Positions 32,208 through 41,133 of a DNA stretch of 64,000 bases are shown here, one piece after another. This stretch comes from Halorubrum salsamenti (GTDB lineage: Archaea > Halobacteriota > Halobacteria > Halobacteriales > Haloferacaceae): positions 62,001-126,000 of the forward strand of contig NZ_VCNL01000003.1 of assembly GCF_007671685.1 (NCBI RefSeq), in the 5' to 3' direction. The notes below the pieces were generated by a model, which searched no databases, was not told the DNA's origin, and saw only the letters and a list, made by a program, of their open reading frames with translations. The number at the start of each line of letters is the position of its first letter. The first letter of the stretch is position 1. The position numbers and the translations under genes are program-made.

Positions 32208-34346
32208 ATGAGCCACGACGACTTCCCCACCGACGACCCGGCGGTGGTGACCTGTGGACTGCCGTACGCCAACGGCGACCTCCACATCGGCCACCTCCGA
32301 ACCTACGTCGGCGGCGACGTGTACCGGCGCGCGCTCGAACGGCTCGGACAGGAGACCGCGTTCGTCTCCGGCTCCGACATGCACGGCACCCCCGTCGCGG
32401 TCAACGCCGAGCAGGAGGGAGTCTCCCCCGAGCGGTTCGCGCTCGACTGGCACGAGCGGTACGCCGCGACGTTCCCGAAGTTCAACGTCGAGTTCGACAA
32501 CTACGGCCACACCCACGACGAGACGAACACGGAGCTGACCCAGCAGCTGGTGCGCGATCTCGACGAGGCCGGCCACCTCTACGAGAAGGAGATCATGGTC
32601 GCGTACGACCCTGTCGACGACCAGTTCCTCCCGGACCGGTACGTCGAGGGGACCTGCCCGTACTGCGGCGCGCACGCCCGCGGCGACGAGTGCGACGAGG
32701 GGTGCCAGCGCCACCTCGAGCCCGGCGAGATCGAGAACCCCGAGTCGACGATCACGGGCAACCCCGCGGAGTACCGCGAGCGCACCCACAAGTTCTTCGA
32801 GGTCTCCGAGTTCTCGGAGTACCTCTCCGGCTTCCTCGACCGGCTCGAGGGGACCTCGAACGCCCGGAACCAGCCCCGCGAGTGGATCGAGCAGGGGCTG
32901 CAGGACTGGTGTATCACCCGCGACATGGACTGGGGGATCGACCTGCCCGGCGAGAACCCGCAGGATCTGGTCCTCTACGTCTGGGTCGACGCCCCGATCG
33001 AGTACATCTCCTCGACGAAGCAGTACACCGACCGCGTCGGCGCCGACGAGTTCGACTGGGAGGCGGCGTGGAAGGAGGGCGCGAGCGAGGAACAGCCGGA
33101 GGGCGGCGAAATCGTCCACGTGATCGGTCGCGACATCATCCAACACCACACGATCTTCTGGCCCGCGATGCTGGAGGCGACCGACCACACGGAGCCGCGC
33201 GCCGTGATGGCGTCCGGCTTCGTCACCCTCGGCGGGAAGGGCTTTTCCACCAGCCGCGACCGCGCGGTCTGGGCCGACGAGTACCTCGACGAGGGGTTCC
33301 ACCCGGACCCGCTGCGCTACTACCTCGCGACCAACGGCGGGTTCCAGCAGGACGTTGACTTCTCGTGGGAGAAGTTCCGCGACCGGGTTAACACCGAGCT
33401 GGTGGGCACGGTCGGCAACTTCCTCTACCGCTCGCTGCTGTTCGCCCACCGCAACTACGACGACGCGCCCATCGCGGACGGGACGAGCGACGAGGTCGAG
33501 GAGGCGATCGAGGAGGCGATCGAGGCGTTCGAGGCCGCCGTCAACGACTACTCCGTGCGCGCGGTCGGCGACGCCGTCACCGACCTCGCGCGATACGGGA
33601 ACGAGTACATCCAGCGCAGCGAGCCGTGGAAGCTCGTCGACGACGACCCGGAGGAGGCCGCGCAGGTCATCCACGACTGCGTCGCCATCGCGAAGGCGAT
33701 CGCGGTCCTGTTCGAGCCGATCGCGCCCGAGAAGGCCGAGCGGCTCTGGGACCAGCTCGGCGAGGACGGCTCGGTCCACGAGGTCACCGTCGAGGCGGCC
33801 CGCGAGGGACCCGCCGGCGACCTCGCGGAGCCGACGGAGCTGTTCGAGCAGATCGAAGACGAGCGCGTCGAGGCGCTGAACGAGAAGCTGGAGGCGCGCG
33901 TCGCCGAGGCGGAAGACGGCGGCGAGAGCGACGACGCAGATGGCGGCGACGAGAGCGAGAGCGGTGACGCCGACGAGAGCGACGACGACACCACCGACGA
34001 CATGACCGACATCGAACCCCTCAGCGACGACCGCATCGGCTTCGAGGACTTCCAAGAGCTGGACATCCGGATCGGCCGGATCGAGGAGGCCGAGGGCATC
34101 GAGGGCGCCGACGACCTCCTGAAGCTCCGCGTCGACCTCGGCGCGGAGACCCGGACGATCGTCGCGGGGCTCAAACAGCTCCACGACGTCGACGACCTGC
34201 CCGGAACGAAGGTCGTCGTGCTCGCCAACATGGAGAAGGCGGAGCTGTTCGGCGTCGAGTCGAACGGCATGGTGCTGGCCGCCGGGGAGGAGGCCGACCT
34301 CCTCACCACCTACGGGGACGCCGGGCCGGGCACGAAGGTGAAGTGA
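32208..34346 (+). CDS. metG: methionyl-tRNA synthetase
   Basis: 712 residues, cytoplasmic class I synthetase. PYANGDLHIGHLRTYVGGDV contains the HIGH motif; the zinc knuckle is CPYCGAHARGDECDEGCQRH; the KMSKS loop reads GFSTSRDRAVW, a usual archaeal variant. An anticodon-binding helical domain follows, then a disordered linker of Glu/Asp/Gly/Ser (about residues 570-610, e.g. DADGGDESESGDADESDDD) and an EMAP-II/Arc1p-like C-terminal tRNA-binding domain (FQELDIRIGRIEEAEG to the end). The domain fusion is normal for the enzyme; the linker length is a halophilic feature. Confidence 0.97.
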   Translation: MSHDDFPTDDPAVVTCGLPYANGDLHIGHLRTYVGGDVYRRALERLGQETAFVSGSDMHGTPVAVNAEQEGVSPERFALDWHERYAATFPKFNVEFDNYGHTHDETNTELTQQLVRDLDEAGHLYEKEIMVAYDPVDDQFLPDRYVEGTCPYCGAHARGDECDEGCQRHLEPGEIENPESTITGNPAEYRERTHKFFEVSEFSEYLSGFLDRLEGTSNARNQPREWIEQGLQDWCITRDMDWGIDLPGENPQDLVLYVWVDAPIEYISSTKQYTDRVGADEFDWEAAWKEGASEEQPEGGEIVHVIGRDIIQHHTIFWPAMLEATDHTEPRAVMASGFVTLGGKGFSTSRDRAVWADEYLDEGFHPDPLRYYLATNGGFQQDVDFSWEKFRDRVNTELVGTVGNFLYRSLLFAHRNYDDAPIADGTSDEVEEAIEEAIEAFEAAVNDYSVRAVGDAVTDLARYGNEYIQRSEPWKLVDDDPEEAAQVIHDCVAIAKAIAVLFEPIAPEKAERLWDQLGEDGSVHEVTVEAAREGPAGDLAEPTELFEQIEDERVEALNEKLEARVAEAEDGGESDDADGGDESESGDADESDDDTTDDMTDIEPLSDDRIGFEDFQELDIRIGRIEEAEGIEGADDLLKLRVDLGAETRTIVAGLKQLHDVDDLPGTKVVVLANMEKAELFGVESNGMVLAAGEEADLLTTYGDAGPGTKVK

Positions 34347-34371
34347 GACGGAAGCGAGCGATACCGCGCGC

Positions 34372-34791
34372 TTAGGCGTCGAGCACTTCGATCAGGTTCC
34401 CCTCCGGGTCCCTGACGAACAGGATCGTCGTCCCGCTCTCGGTCGTTCGGGGCGGGCTCAGCGTCTCCACGTCGTCAGCGAGGTCGGCGTAGAAGGCCTC
34501 CACGTCGTCGACGGACAGCCCGAGGTGGGTCGCCCCCTGACGGTTCAGTTCCGGATCAGTGGCCGACTCGGCGGCGGGGTCGTACGCGACGAGTTCGATG
34601 CGGGCGCCGTCGGCGTCGAGATGTGCGAACTCGGCCGACGCGCCCTCGACGGCGACCGCCTCGGCGAAGGCGTCGCCCCCGACCGTGAACTCGGTCAGGA
34701 CGTCGAGATCGAACGTCTCGGTGTAGAAGTCGACGGCGCGATCGAGGTCGGCGACGGTGATTCCGACGTGGTGAGCGGTTGGATCGGACAC
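34372..34791 (-). CDS. VOC (glyoxalase/bleomycin-resistance) family protein
   Basis: 139 residues. Two beta-alpha-beta-beta-beta modules of the VOC fold, MSDPTAHHVGITVADLDRAVDFYTETF and THLGLSVDDVEAFYADL, with metal ligand candidates His8/His9, Glu in AVAVEGASAEFAHL, His in GATHLGLSV and the terminal Glu in PEGNLIEVLDA. Could be a lactoylglutathione-lyase-like isomerase; the substrate is unknown. Lies just after metG on the other strand. Confidence 0.88.
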   Translation of the reverse strand: MSDPTAHHVGITVADLDRAVDFYTETFDLDVLTEFTVGGDAFAEAVAVEGASAEFAHLDADGARIELVAYDPAAESATDPELNRQGATHLGLSVDDVEAFYADLADDVETLSPPRTTESGTTILFVRDPEGNLIEVLDA

Positions 34792-34847
34792 GGTCCGTGG
34801 ATCGCTGGTCGGCGAGAAAACGATGTCGACCCTCGTACGTGAGAGAC

Positions 34848-34971
34848 TGATAAGTGGTTGATAGTGACTCTGTGGTGAAGACCGTCAAAGCCCCAGCCGC
34901 GAGGACTCGCGCGTGTCCCTCGCGCCCTGCGGGCGCTCGGTGGCACGCGCCGCCGCATTCTGATTTATAAG
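34848..34971. repeat. dispersed modular intergenic repeat, copy C (minimal)
   Basis: 124 bases in the 272-base gap between the VOC and MFS genes. TGATAAGTGGTTG left end, GGTGAAGACCGTCAAAG plus CCCCAGCCGCGAGGACTCG, then CGCGTGTCCCTCGCGCCC, a short GCGCCC-TGC-GGGCGC hairpin, GGTGGCACGCGCCGCCGCA and TTATAAGTCGCTG right end (34965). Left and right ends resemble each other as direct repeats. The middle blocks of the longer copies are absent. Confidence 0.8.
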
Positions 34972-35063
34972 TCGCTGTTGCCGCCGGAACGCCGCCGATC
35001 GGCGACCGGCGGCATCCGGGCGGTTCCGTCCGTTTTTAAGCGTCACCGGGGTATCAACGGGCG

Positions 35064-36290
35064 ATGAACCTCGGCCGGGTCCGGGAGTACGACGTGCTCG
35101 CGCTCACGGCCCTGATCTGGTTTCTCGGGAAGTTCGTGCGGTACGCGTTCCCCCCGCTGTTCGGACCTCTGCAGGCGAGCTACGGGGTGAGCAACGCCGC
35201 CGTCGGCGCGGCGTTCTCGGGCTTCATGGCCGTCTACGCCCTCCTGCAGTTCCCGAGCGGGGCGATCGCCGACCGGGTCGGCGCGGTCCGGGTGATCGCG
35301 GCGGGCGCGGCGGTGGCGGGCGTCGGCGCCCTCGCGCTGCTCGTCGACACCCCCTTCGCGGTGCTGGCGGGGGTGATGCTCGTGATCGGCGCGGGGACGG
35401 GCGCGCACAAGACGGTGGCGGTGCGGCTGCTCTCGCGGGTTCACCCGCTCCGGACCGGGCGCGTGCTCGGCGCCCACGACACCTTCGGCGCGCTCGGCGG
35501 GGTGGCGGCTCCCGCGGCGGTCACCCTCTTCGTCGCCGCGCCGCCCGCGCTCGCCGCGCTCCTCTCGCGGCTCCCGGGCGCGGACTGGCGCGCCCTGTTC
35601 GTCGTCACGGGCGTCGTCGCGCTCGCGCTGGCGGCGGCGTTCCGCCTCCACGTCCCGGGTCGGCTTCCGGCCGGCGCCGACCGCGGCCCGGAACGAGATG
35701 GGCCGGAGCCGAGCGCGCGCGACTACCTCGCGCTGTTCGAGGACCGTCGACTCGCGGCGTTCGCGCTCGTGACGGTCGCCTTCTCGTTCGCGTACAACGG
35801 GGCCGTCGCCTTCCTCCCGCTGTACCTCTCGCAGGCGGCCGGGCTGTCGACCGCGACCGCGAACCTGCTGTACTCAGCGCTGTTCGCGGTCACCTTCGTC
35901 CAGCTCGTCTCCGGCGACCTCTCCGACCGCCTCGGTCGCTTCCCCGTGATGGTCGCTGCGCTCGCGCTCGCGGCCGCGGCACTCGTCGGCGCCGTCGCCC
36001 TCGCGGAAACCGGACCGATCGTTCTCGGCGTCTTCGTCGTCGCGTTCGGCCTCGGATCGCACGGGTTCCGTCCCGTCCGCGCCGCGTACCTGATCGAATC
36101 CCTTCCCGACCGACTCGCAGGCGGCGGGCTCGGGGCGATCCGAACCCTGTTGATGGCGGCCGGCGCGCTCGCCCCCGCGACCGTCGGCGCCGTCGCCGAC
36201 GCGTCCGGGTTCCGGCCCGCGTTCGGGCTGCTCGCCGGGGCGCTCGCGCTCGCGGCGGTCGTGGCGGCGGGACTGTCGGTCACCGAGTAG
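35064..36290 (+). CDS. major facilitator superfamily transporter
   Basis: 408 residues with twelve hydrophobic helices. The MFS loop 2-3 motif appears as GAIADRVGAVRVIAAGA, and again after helix 8 as GDLSDRLGRFPVMVAAL. The first helix LALTALIWFLGKFVRYAFPPLFGPLQ and charged loop residues in RLLSRVHPLRTGRVLG are typical. Cargo unknown. The promoter CCGTTTTTAAGC is about 25 bases before the ATG. Confidence 0.9.
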   Translation: MNLGRVREYDVLALTALIWFLGKFVRYAFPPLFGPLQASYGVSNAAVGAAFSGFMAVYALLQFPSGAIADRVGAVRVIAAGAAVAGVGALALLVDTPFAVLAGVMLVIGAGTGAHKTVAVRLLSRVHPLRTGRVLGAHDTFGALGGVAAPAAVTLFVAAPPALAALLSRLPGADWRALFVVTGVVALALAAAFRLHVPGRLPAGADRGPERDGPEPSARDYLALFEDRRLAAFALVTVAFSFAYNGAVAFLPLYLSQAAGLSTATANLLYSALFAVTFVQLVSGDLSDRLGRFPVMVAALALAAAALVGAVALAETGPIVLGVFVVAFGLGSHGFRPVRAAYLIESLPDRLAGGGLGAIRTLLMAAGALAPATVGAVADASGFRPAFGLLAGALALAAVVAAGLSVTE

Positions 36291-36343
36291 GGCCGGGGAG
36301 GGACAACCGAAACGACCATTCCCCACGCGGGCGACCCTCGCGT

Positions 36344-37045
36344 ATGCACGTCGTCGTCAACGCGGCCCAGAGCGTCGACGGGAAGCTCGCGACGCGGCGC
36401 CGGACGCAGCTCCGGATCTCGGGGCCGGAGGACTTCGACCGGGTCGACCGCGTCAGGGCGGCCGCAGACGCGGTGTTGGTCGGGGTCGGGACCGTCCTCG
36501 CGGACGATCCGCACCTCACGCTCGACGTGGAGGACCGGCGCGTCGAACGCCTCCGGAACGGCCGTCCCGGCAACCCCGCCCGCGTCGTCGTCGACTCGAC
36601 CGGGCGGACGCCGACCGACGCCCGGATCCTCGACGACGCGGCGACGACCTACCTGCTCGTCTCCCCGGCGACGCCCGCCGAGCGCCGCGAGGCCCTCGAG
36701 GGCGCCGGCGCCGAGGTCGTCGTGGTCGAGGGCGAATCGGAGGGGGGCGAGACGGGCGATGACGGGGGCCACGTCGACCTCGCGGCCGGAATCGACGCGC
36801 TGGCGGAGCGGGGCGTCGACCGGCTGATGGTCGAGGGCGGCGGCGAGATCATCCACTCGTGTTTCGCCGCCGGACTCGTCGACGAGCTCCACGTGTACGT
36901 GGGCTCGATGGTGATCGGCGGTCGCGACGCGCCGACGCTCGCCGACGGCGAGGGGTTCACGGAGTCGTTCCCGCGGCTCGATCTGGTCGACACCGAACGG
37001 CTCGACGACGGGATCGTGCTCTCGTACGAGGTCGGGGACGGCTGA
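36344..37045 (+). CDS. 2,5-diamino-6-ribosylamino-pyrimidinone 5'-phosphate reductase (riboflavin pathway)
   Basis: 233 residues of the RibD C-terminal / Rib7 reductase family. MHVVVNAAQSVDGKLATRRRTQLRISGPED, VRAAADAVLVGVGTVLADDPHLTL, RVVVDSTGRTP and VDRLMVEGGGEIIHSCFAAGLVDELHVYV are the NADPH- and substrate-binding motifs. In archaea the enzyme (ArfC) reduces the ribose of the diaminopyrimidinone intermediate in riboflavin and F420 synthesis. Full length, start ATG clear. Confidence 0.94.
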   Translation: MHVVVNAAQSVDGKLATRRRTQLRISGPEDFDRVDRVRAAADAVLVGVGTVLADDPHLTLDVEDRRVERLRNGRPGNPARVVVDSTGRTPTDARILDDAATTYLLVSPATPAERREALEGAGAEVVVVEGESEGGETGDDGGHVDLAAGIDALAERGVDRLMVEGGGEIIHSCFAAGLVDELHVYVGSMVIGGRDAPTLADGEGFTESFPRLDLVDTERLDDGIVLSYEVGDG

Positions 37046-37131
37046 TACGTATTGATTGGTGTGTGATCGATAATCACGGATCCAGGAGTAGACGGTCCGT
37101 GCTACCGTCGTACACCCGAATCACCGAAGTA

Positions 37132-37281
37132 TTTATATGTCGGCCCGCGGTAGGATCTGGTACCAGAACGCCTCCGGCGCTGGTGGGATCGCACGCTGAA
37201 ATGAACGGGAGCTCTTGTGTACGGCTCGACGCACGACGGCGAGCGCTCGCTATCCCCGGAGCGGTGATGGAGAGATAAAAA
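37132..37281 (+). promoter_or_regulatory. promoter and unusually long leader of the coiled-coil protein gene
   Basis: TTTATAT at 37132-37138 is a good TATA box, about 144 bases before the ATG at 37282. With initiation about 25 bases downstream the mRNA would have a leader near 120 bases, against zero to a few bases for most genes here. The leader ends with GATGGAGAGATAAAAA before the ATG and contains short inverted segments (GGTACC, CGCCTCCGGCGCTGGTG). See findings. Confidence 0.45.
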
Positions 37282-38205
37282 ATGGTAACGAAAGAAGAAG
37301 TCATCGAACAGTACGATATCGAGGCGATGGACGAGGCGGACAACGTGGACCTTTCTGAGGACGACCTTGACAACGGGTCGAAAGGACAGCTCATCAAACG
37401 CGCCGGTCAGCTGCGCGACCGACGCAACGAGCTGAACCAGATGGCCTCCGAGCGCGCCTCCAAGCGCGACGACCTCAACGCGAAGACGCGCGAAAAGGTC
37501 GACGAGGCCCAGGAACACCGCGAGAAGCGCGACGAGCTCAACGAGCAGGTCCAGGAGCACAAGGACAAGCGCAACGAGCTCAACGCCGAGGCCAACGAGC
37601 TGTTCGACGAGGTCGAGGAGCTCAAATCGGACATGGAGCTCGGCTCCGGCAAGTCCATCGAGGAGCTCAAAGAGGAGATCGAGGACCTCGAGTTCCGTCA
37701 GCAGACGGAAGTCCTCGACGCCGAGGACGAGCGCGAACTCATCGAGAAGATCGACGAGAAGCGCGAGAAGCTCGCCGAGAAGAAGGAGAAGGTCGACGAC
37801 ACCAGCGAGCTCGACGACCTCGTCGAGGAGGCCGAGGAGGTCCGTTCCGAGGCGTCCCAGCACCACCAGAAGGTGACGGAGCTCGCCGACAAGGCCCAGG
37901 AGCACCACAACCAGATGATCGAGGCCTACCGCGAGGCCGACGACATCCGGGACGAGGCCGACGAGATGCACGAGCTGTTCGTCGAGGCCCAGGAGGCCGC
38001 CGACCAGCACCACGAGGACTTCGTGCGCGTCCAGAAGCGCCTGCGCGAGCTCGACAAGGAAGAGGAGGAGGAGCGCAAGGACGAGCGCGCCGAGAAGCGC
38101 GAGGAAGAGAAGGAAGAGGCCGAGGAGATCTACCAGAAGTTCAAGGAGGGCGAGACGCTCGACACCGAGGACCTGATGAAGCTCCAGAAGACCGGCCTGC
38201 TGTAA
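37282..38205 (+). CDS. long coiled-coil protein, COG1340 type
   Basis: 307 residues, over 80 percent alpha-helical coiled coil from about residue 30 to 290, with repeated K-R-(D/E)-E-L-N heptads such as REKRDELNEQVQEHKDKRNELN. No hydrophobic segment. Ends GETLDTEDLMKLQKTGLL, a conserved tail in the archaeal family COG1340 (DUF7121 in haloarchaea, from memory). Databases sometimes label it phosphoserine phosphatase, but no phosphatase motif is visible. A structural or scaffold role is likely. Codon use shows very strong C/G bias typical of highly expressed genes. Confidence 0.85.
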   Translation: MVTKEEVIEQYDIEAMDEADNVDLSEDDLDNGSKGQLIKRAGQLRDRRNELNQMASERASKRDDLNAKTREKVDEAQEHREKRDELNEQVQEHKDKRNELNAEANELFDEVEELKSDMELGSGKSIEELKEEIEDLEFRQQTEVLDAEDERELIEKIDEKREKLAEKKEKVDDTSELDDLVEEAEEVRSEASQHHQKVTELADKAQEHHNQMIEAYREADDIRDEADEMHELFVEAQEAADQHHEDFVRVQKRLRELDKEEEEERKDERAEKREEEKEEAEEIYQKFKEGETLDTEDLMKLQKTGLL

Positions 38206-38354
38206 GTCTCGGGTAAATAGACGTTTCTGCGGCTCTTTCGCGACGCGCCGAGCGTCGGCTCAGCGCGCGGTCACGCTGAGTCCGTGTCGCTGTGAGTCCG
38301 TGTCGCCGACGGATCGCACCGGTTCCCGTTCGAGCGAAGTCGCTTCGAAGCCGA

Positions 38355-39884
38355 TCAGTCGGTGCGGGTCGGTTCCTCGTCGGAGACGAAGCGGTCGTAC
38401 GCGGACGTGAACTCCGCGTCCGCTTCGGTCGCCTCCTCCCACGCGGTGAGCCCGCGTTCAGCGGCCGTCCCCGCGATCGAGTTGTCGAGGAAAAACGCGA
38501 CGAGTCCACCGACGGCCATACCCGTCGACCCGATGACGTAGAGCGTGTTCGCGACGACGTCGGCACCGAGGAGGGGGCCGAGCAGGAAGCTGTCGGCCAG
38601 TCCCTGTTGGAGGGCGGTCGCGCTCCCGACGCTCCGAAGGTACTCCGGGACGGCGAGTCCGGAGAAGAGCGCGATTCCGATGATGAAGATGTTACGCGAC
38701 GAGTCGAGGTCGACGTACTTGAGGTTCGAGAGACCGACACCGACGATCTGGGCGAACATGGCGATGTAGAGACCACCGATGATCGGGTTCGGGATGGTGG
38801 CGACGAGCTGTCCGAAGTAGCCGACGAACCCGACGAGGATCATGAGCGCGGCACCGATCTGGACGACGTACCGTGAGGCCACGCCGGTGAGACCGATCGC
38901 TCCGATGTTCTCGGAGTACGAGGTCGACCCGCCGGTTCCCATCACCCCGGAGAAGACGTTCATGAGTCCCTCCATGCCGATCCCGTGATTCATCCGTTCG
39001 CTGCTGGGTGCGCCCATGCCGGAGAGGCGGGCGACGGCGTGGTAATCGCCGATGGATTCGACGATCGAGGCGGCGATGCCGGCGAGCATGCCGATGACGA
39101 ACGCGGGCGTAACGCTCGGGACGCCCCACTGAAGCGGATAAATGAGGTGGAACGAGTCGGCCGCGGCGACGCTCGCCAGGTCGACGTAACCGGGTGCGTC
39201 CGCCCCGAAGACGCCGAGGACCGACAGGGCCGCGGCGAGTATCCACGCGACCACGATACCGAGAAGGACCGGAAACAACTGGAAGACCTTGGACTTCTCC
39301 CCGAAGTACTGCGAGAACAGAACGATGGTGACCAGCGTCAGACCGACGATCCACCAGTTCTGATCGGTCGTCGTGATCTCGGGCGCGTTGAATAGTGACA
39401 GGCCGATGAGGACGATGACCGGCACGATGACGACCGGTGAGAGGTGTTTCCGCAACCGTCCGACGAGTCCGAGATAGCCGATCGCGACCTCGGCGAGCGC
39501 GGAGACGATGATCGCGCCCTGGAGTTGGAGTAGCGCCGCACGCCAGGCGACGATACCCTCCGGCGGGTTTGCCGTCACGACGCCGATGACCGCGAGCGCG
39601 GGCGCGAGCATCGAGAACGGTGCGCCCTGTACGATCGGGTAGCGGTTGCCGAACGTCGTCTGCGCGAGAGTCGCGATCCCCGAGACGACGAAGAACGTGC
39701 CGACGAAACGGGGAATGACTTCGTCGGGCATCCCCATCGCGCCGGCGAGGAGGAGGGGCACGGCGATGTTCGCGCCTACCATCGTGAGATAGTGCTGAGC
39801 GCCCAGAAGGAGCGACTTCCCGAGCGGCGGTCTGTCATCGATGCCGTACCGAACGAACGAGTCTCCGTCGTCGTTGCCTCCCAT
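38355..39884 (-). CDS. NCS2-family nucleobase permease (xanthine/uracil type)
   Basis: 509 residues from ATG 39884, with fourteen predicted hydrophobic helices. LLLGAQHYLTMVGANIAVPLLLAGAMG is the family's opening motif; QGAPFSMLAPALAVIG, VESIGDYHAVARLSGM (NCS2 signature with Glu and His), VMGTGGSTSYSENIGAIGLTGVASR and LGADVVANTLYVIG follow. Substrate among xanthine, uric acid, uracil or guanine cannot be set. Another ATG at 39899 is in frame, but the TATA element (TTTTTGTA on the minus strand, about 39912-39919) fits 39884 better. Confidence 0.92.
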   Translation of the reverse strand: MGGNDDGDSFVRYGIDDRPPLGKSLLLGAQHYLTMVGANIAVPLLLAGAMGMPDEVIPRFVGTFFVVSGIATLAQTTFGNRYPIVQGAPFSMLAPALAVIGVVTANPPEGIVAWRAALLQLQGAIIVSALAEVAIGYLGLVGRLRKHLSPVVIVPVIVLIGLSLFNAPEITTTDQNWWIVGLTLVTIVLFSQYFGEKSKVFQLFPVLLGIVVAWILAAALSVLGVFGADAPGYVDLASVAAADSFHLIYPLQWGVPSVTPAFVIGMLAGIAASIVESIGDYHAVARLSGMGAPSSERMNHGIGMEGLMNVFSGVMGTGGSTSYSENIGAIGLTGVASRYVVQIGAALMILVGFVGYFGQLVATIPNPIIGGLYIAMFAQIVGVGLSNLKYVDLDSSRNIFIIGIALFSGLAVPEYLRSVGSATALQQGLADSFLLGPLLGADVVANTLYVIGSTGMAVGGLVAFFLDNSIAGTAAERGLTAWEEATEADAEFTSAYDRFVSDEEPTRTD

Positions 39885-40077
39885 CCTTGTGGCGCCCATC
39901 GACACAGGGCTACAAAAATTCGGCCTTCGAGACGTGCCAGACGAGGGCTTCGGTCTCGCGATTCGGGACCGAGCCGGCCGAGGCGCCGACGGGCGACGAG
40001 GAATCCGCGAGTCGAGCCCTCGGGCGATCGGACCCGCGGCCCGGTCCGCGACGACGTGCGGGTTCCGTCGCCGACAG

Positions 40078-40087
40078 TATATATAAA
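40078..40087 (+). promoter_or_regulatory. TATA box of the S49 peptidase gene
   Basis: TATATATAAA 24-33 bases before the ATG at 40111, with purine-rich GACAG (BRE side) upstream; leaderless transcript expected. Confidence 0.7.
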
Positions 40088-40110
40088 CGGCCGCACGCCC
40101 TACCGACGGT

Positions 40111-41046
40111 ATGGCAAGCGACGCGCGTTCGACCGGACGGAACCTCCTCGCGGCCGCCATGATCGGAGCGACGGCGACGGTGGCGGGCAAGCGCCTCATC
40201 GCCCGACTCACCCGCGGTCGGTTCGGCGAGACCGAGGAGTACAACGCGGCGAAGGTGACGGTCTCGGGACCGATCACCCGCGACACCGGCCGCCCGTCCC
40301 CGCTTTCGGGACCGGGCGGGGCGACCGCGGACGACGTGGTGGAGCAGATCGAGGCGGCCGACGAGGACGAGGACGTGGAAGCGCTCGTCGTCGAACTCAA
40401 CACCCCGGGCGGCGAGGTGCTCCCGAGCGACGACATCCGGCGCGCGGCGGCCGAGTTCGACGGCCCGACGCTCGCGTACGCCACCGACACCTGCGCGTCC
40501 GGCGGCTACTGGATCGCGAGCGGCTGCGACGAGCTGTGGGCGCGCGACGCGAGCCTCGTCGGGTCGATCGGCGTCGTCGGCTCCCGCCCGAACGCGGCCG
40601 GCCTCGCCGACAAGCTCGGCGTCTCCTACGAGCAGTTCACCGCCGGCGAGTACAAGGACGCCGGCGTCCCGCTGCGGGAGATCGAGGAGGACGAACGGGA
40701 GTACCTCCAGGGGATCATCGACGGGTACTACGAGCAGTTCGTCGAGACGGTCAGCGAGGGCCGAGACATGGATCCCGAGGCGATCCGGGAGACCGAGGCC
40801 CGGGTCTACCTCGGTAGCGACGCCGCCGAGATCGGGCTCGTCGACGAGCTCGGCACCGAAGACGACGTGGAAGATCGGCTCGAAGCGCTGATCGACGCGG
40901 AGCCCGAGGTCCGCGAGTTCACGCCCGACCGGGGGATCGCGGAGCGGCTCGGAATCGGGGCCGAGCGCGTCGCGTTCGCGGCCGGAAGCGGCGTCGCGAG
41001 CGTGTTCGCGAGCGAGGGCGGCGACGTCGACGTCGAGCTGCGGTAG
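40111..41046 (+). CDS. sppA: signal peptide peptidase SppA (S49 family)
   Basis: 311 residues. One N-terminal membrane anchor (NLLAAAMIGATATVAGKRLIA), then the ClpP-like S49 domain. Nucleophile Ser130 in TCASGGYWIAS and general base Lys182 in GEYKDAGVP are 52 residues apart, the same spacing as in the Bacillus SppA dyad. VEALVVELNTPGGEVLPSD and LVGSIGVVGS are the surrounding motifs. Expected job: degradation of signal peptides and membrane peptides. Strong TATA box at 40078. Confidence 0.94.
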   Translation: MASDARSTGRNLLAAAMIGATATVAGKRLIARLTRGRFGETEEYNAAKVTVSGPITRDTGRPSPLSGPGGATADDVVEQIEAADEDEDVEALVVELNTPGGEVLPSDDIRRAAAEFDGPTLAYATDTCASGGYWIASGCDELWARDASLVGSIGVVGSRPNAAGLADKLGVSYEQFTAGEYKDAGVPLREIEEDEREYLQGIIDGYYEQFVETVSEGRDMDPEAIRETEARVYLGSDAAEIGLVDELGTEDDVEDRLEALIDAEPEVREFTPDRGIAERLGIGAERVAFAAGSGVASVFASEGGDVDVELR

Positions 41047-41133
41047 GTCGTCGCGGTCGGCGGCCCCAGTCCCGGCCGGACCGATCCCCCGGCGACGGGG
41101 AGCTTTTTATCCGGGCGGATCGAGTGTCGGGAC

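Noticed and set aside
32160-34184. 674-codon open frame opposite metG
   Set aside because: Antisense shadow of a clear synthetase; no recognisable domain.
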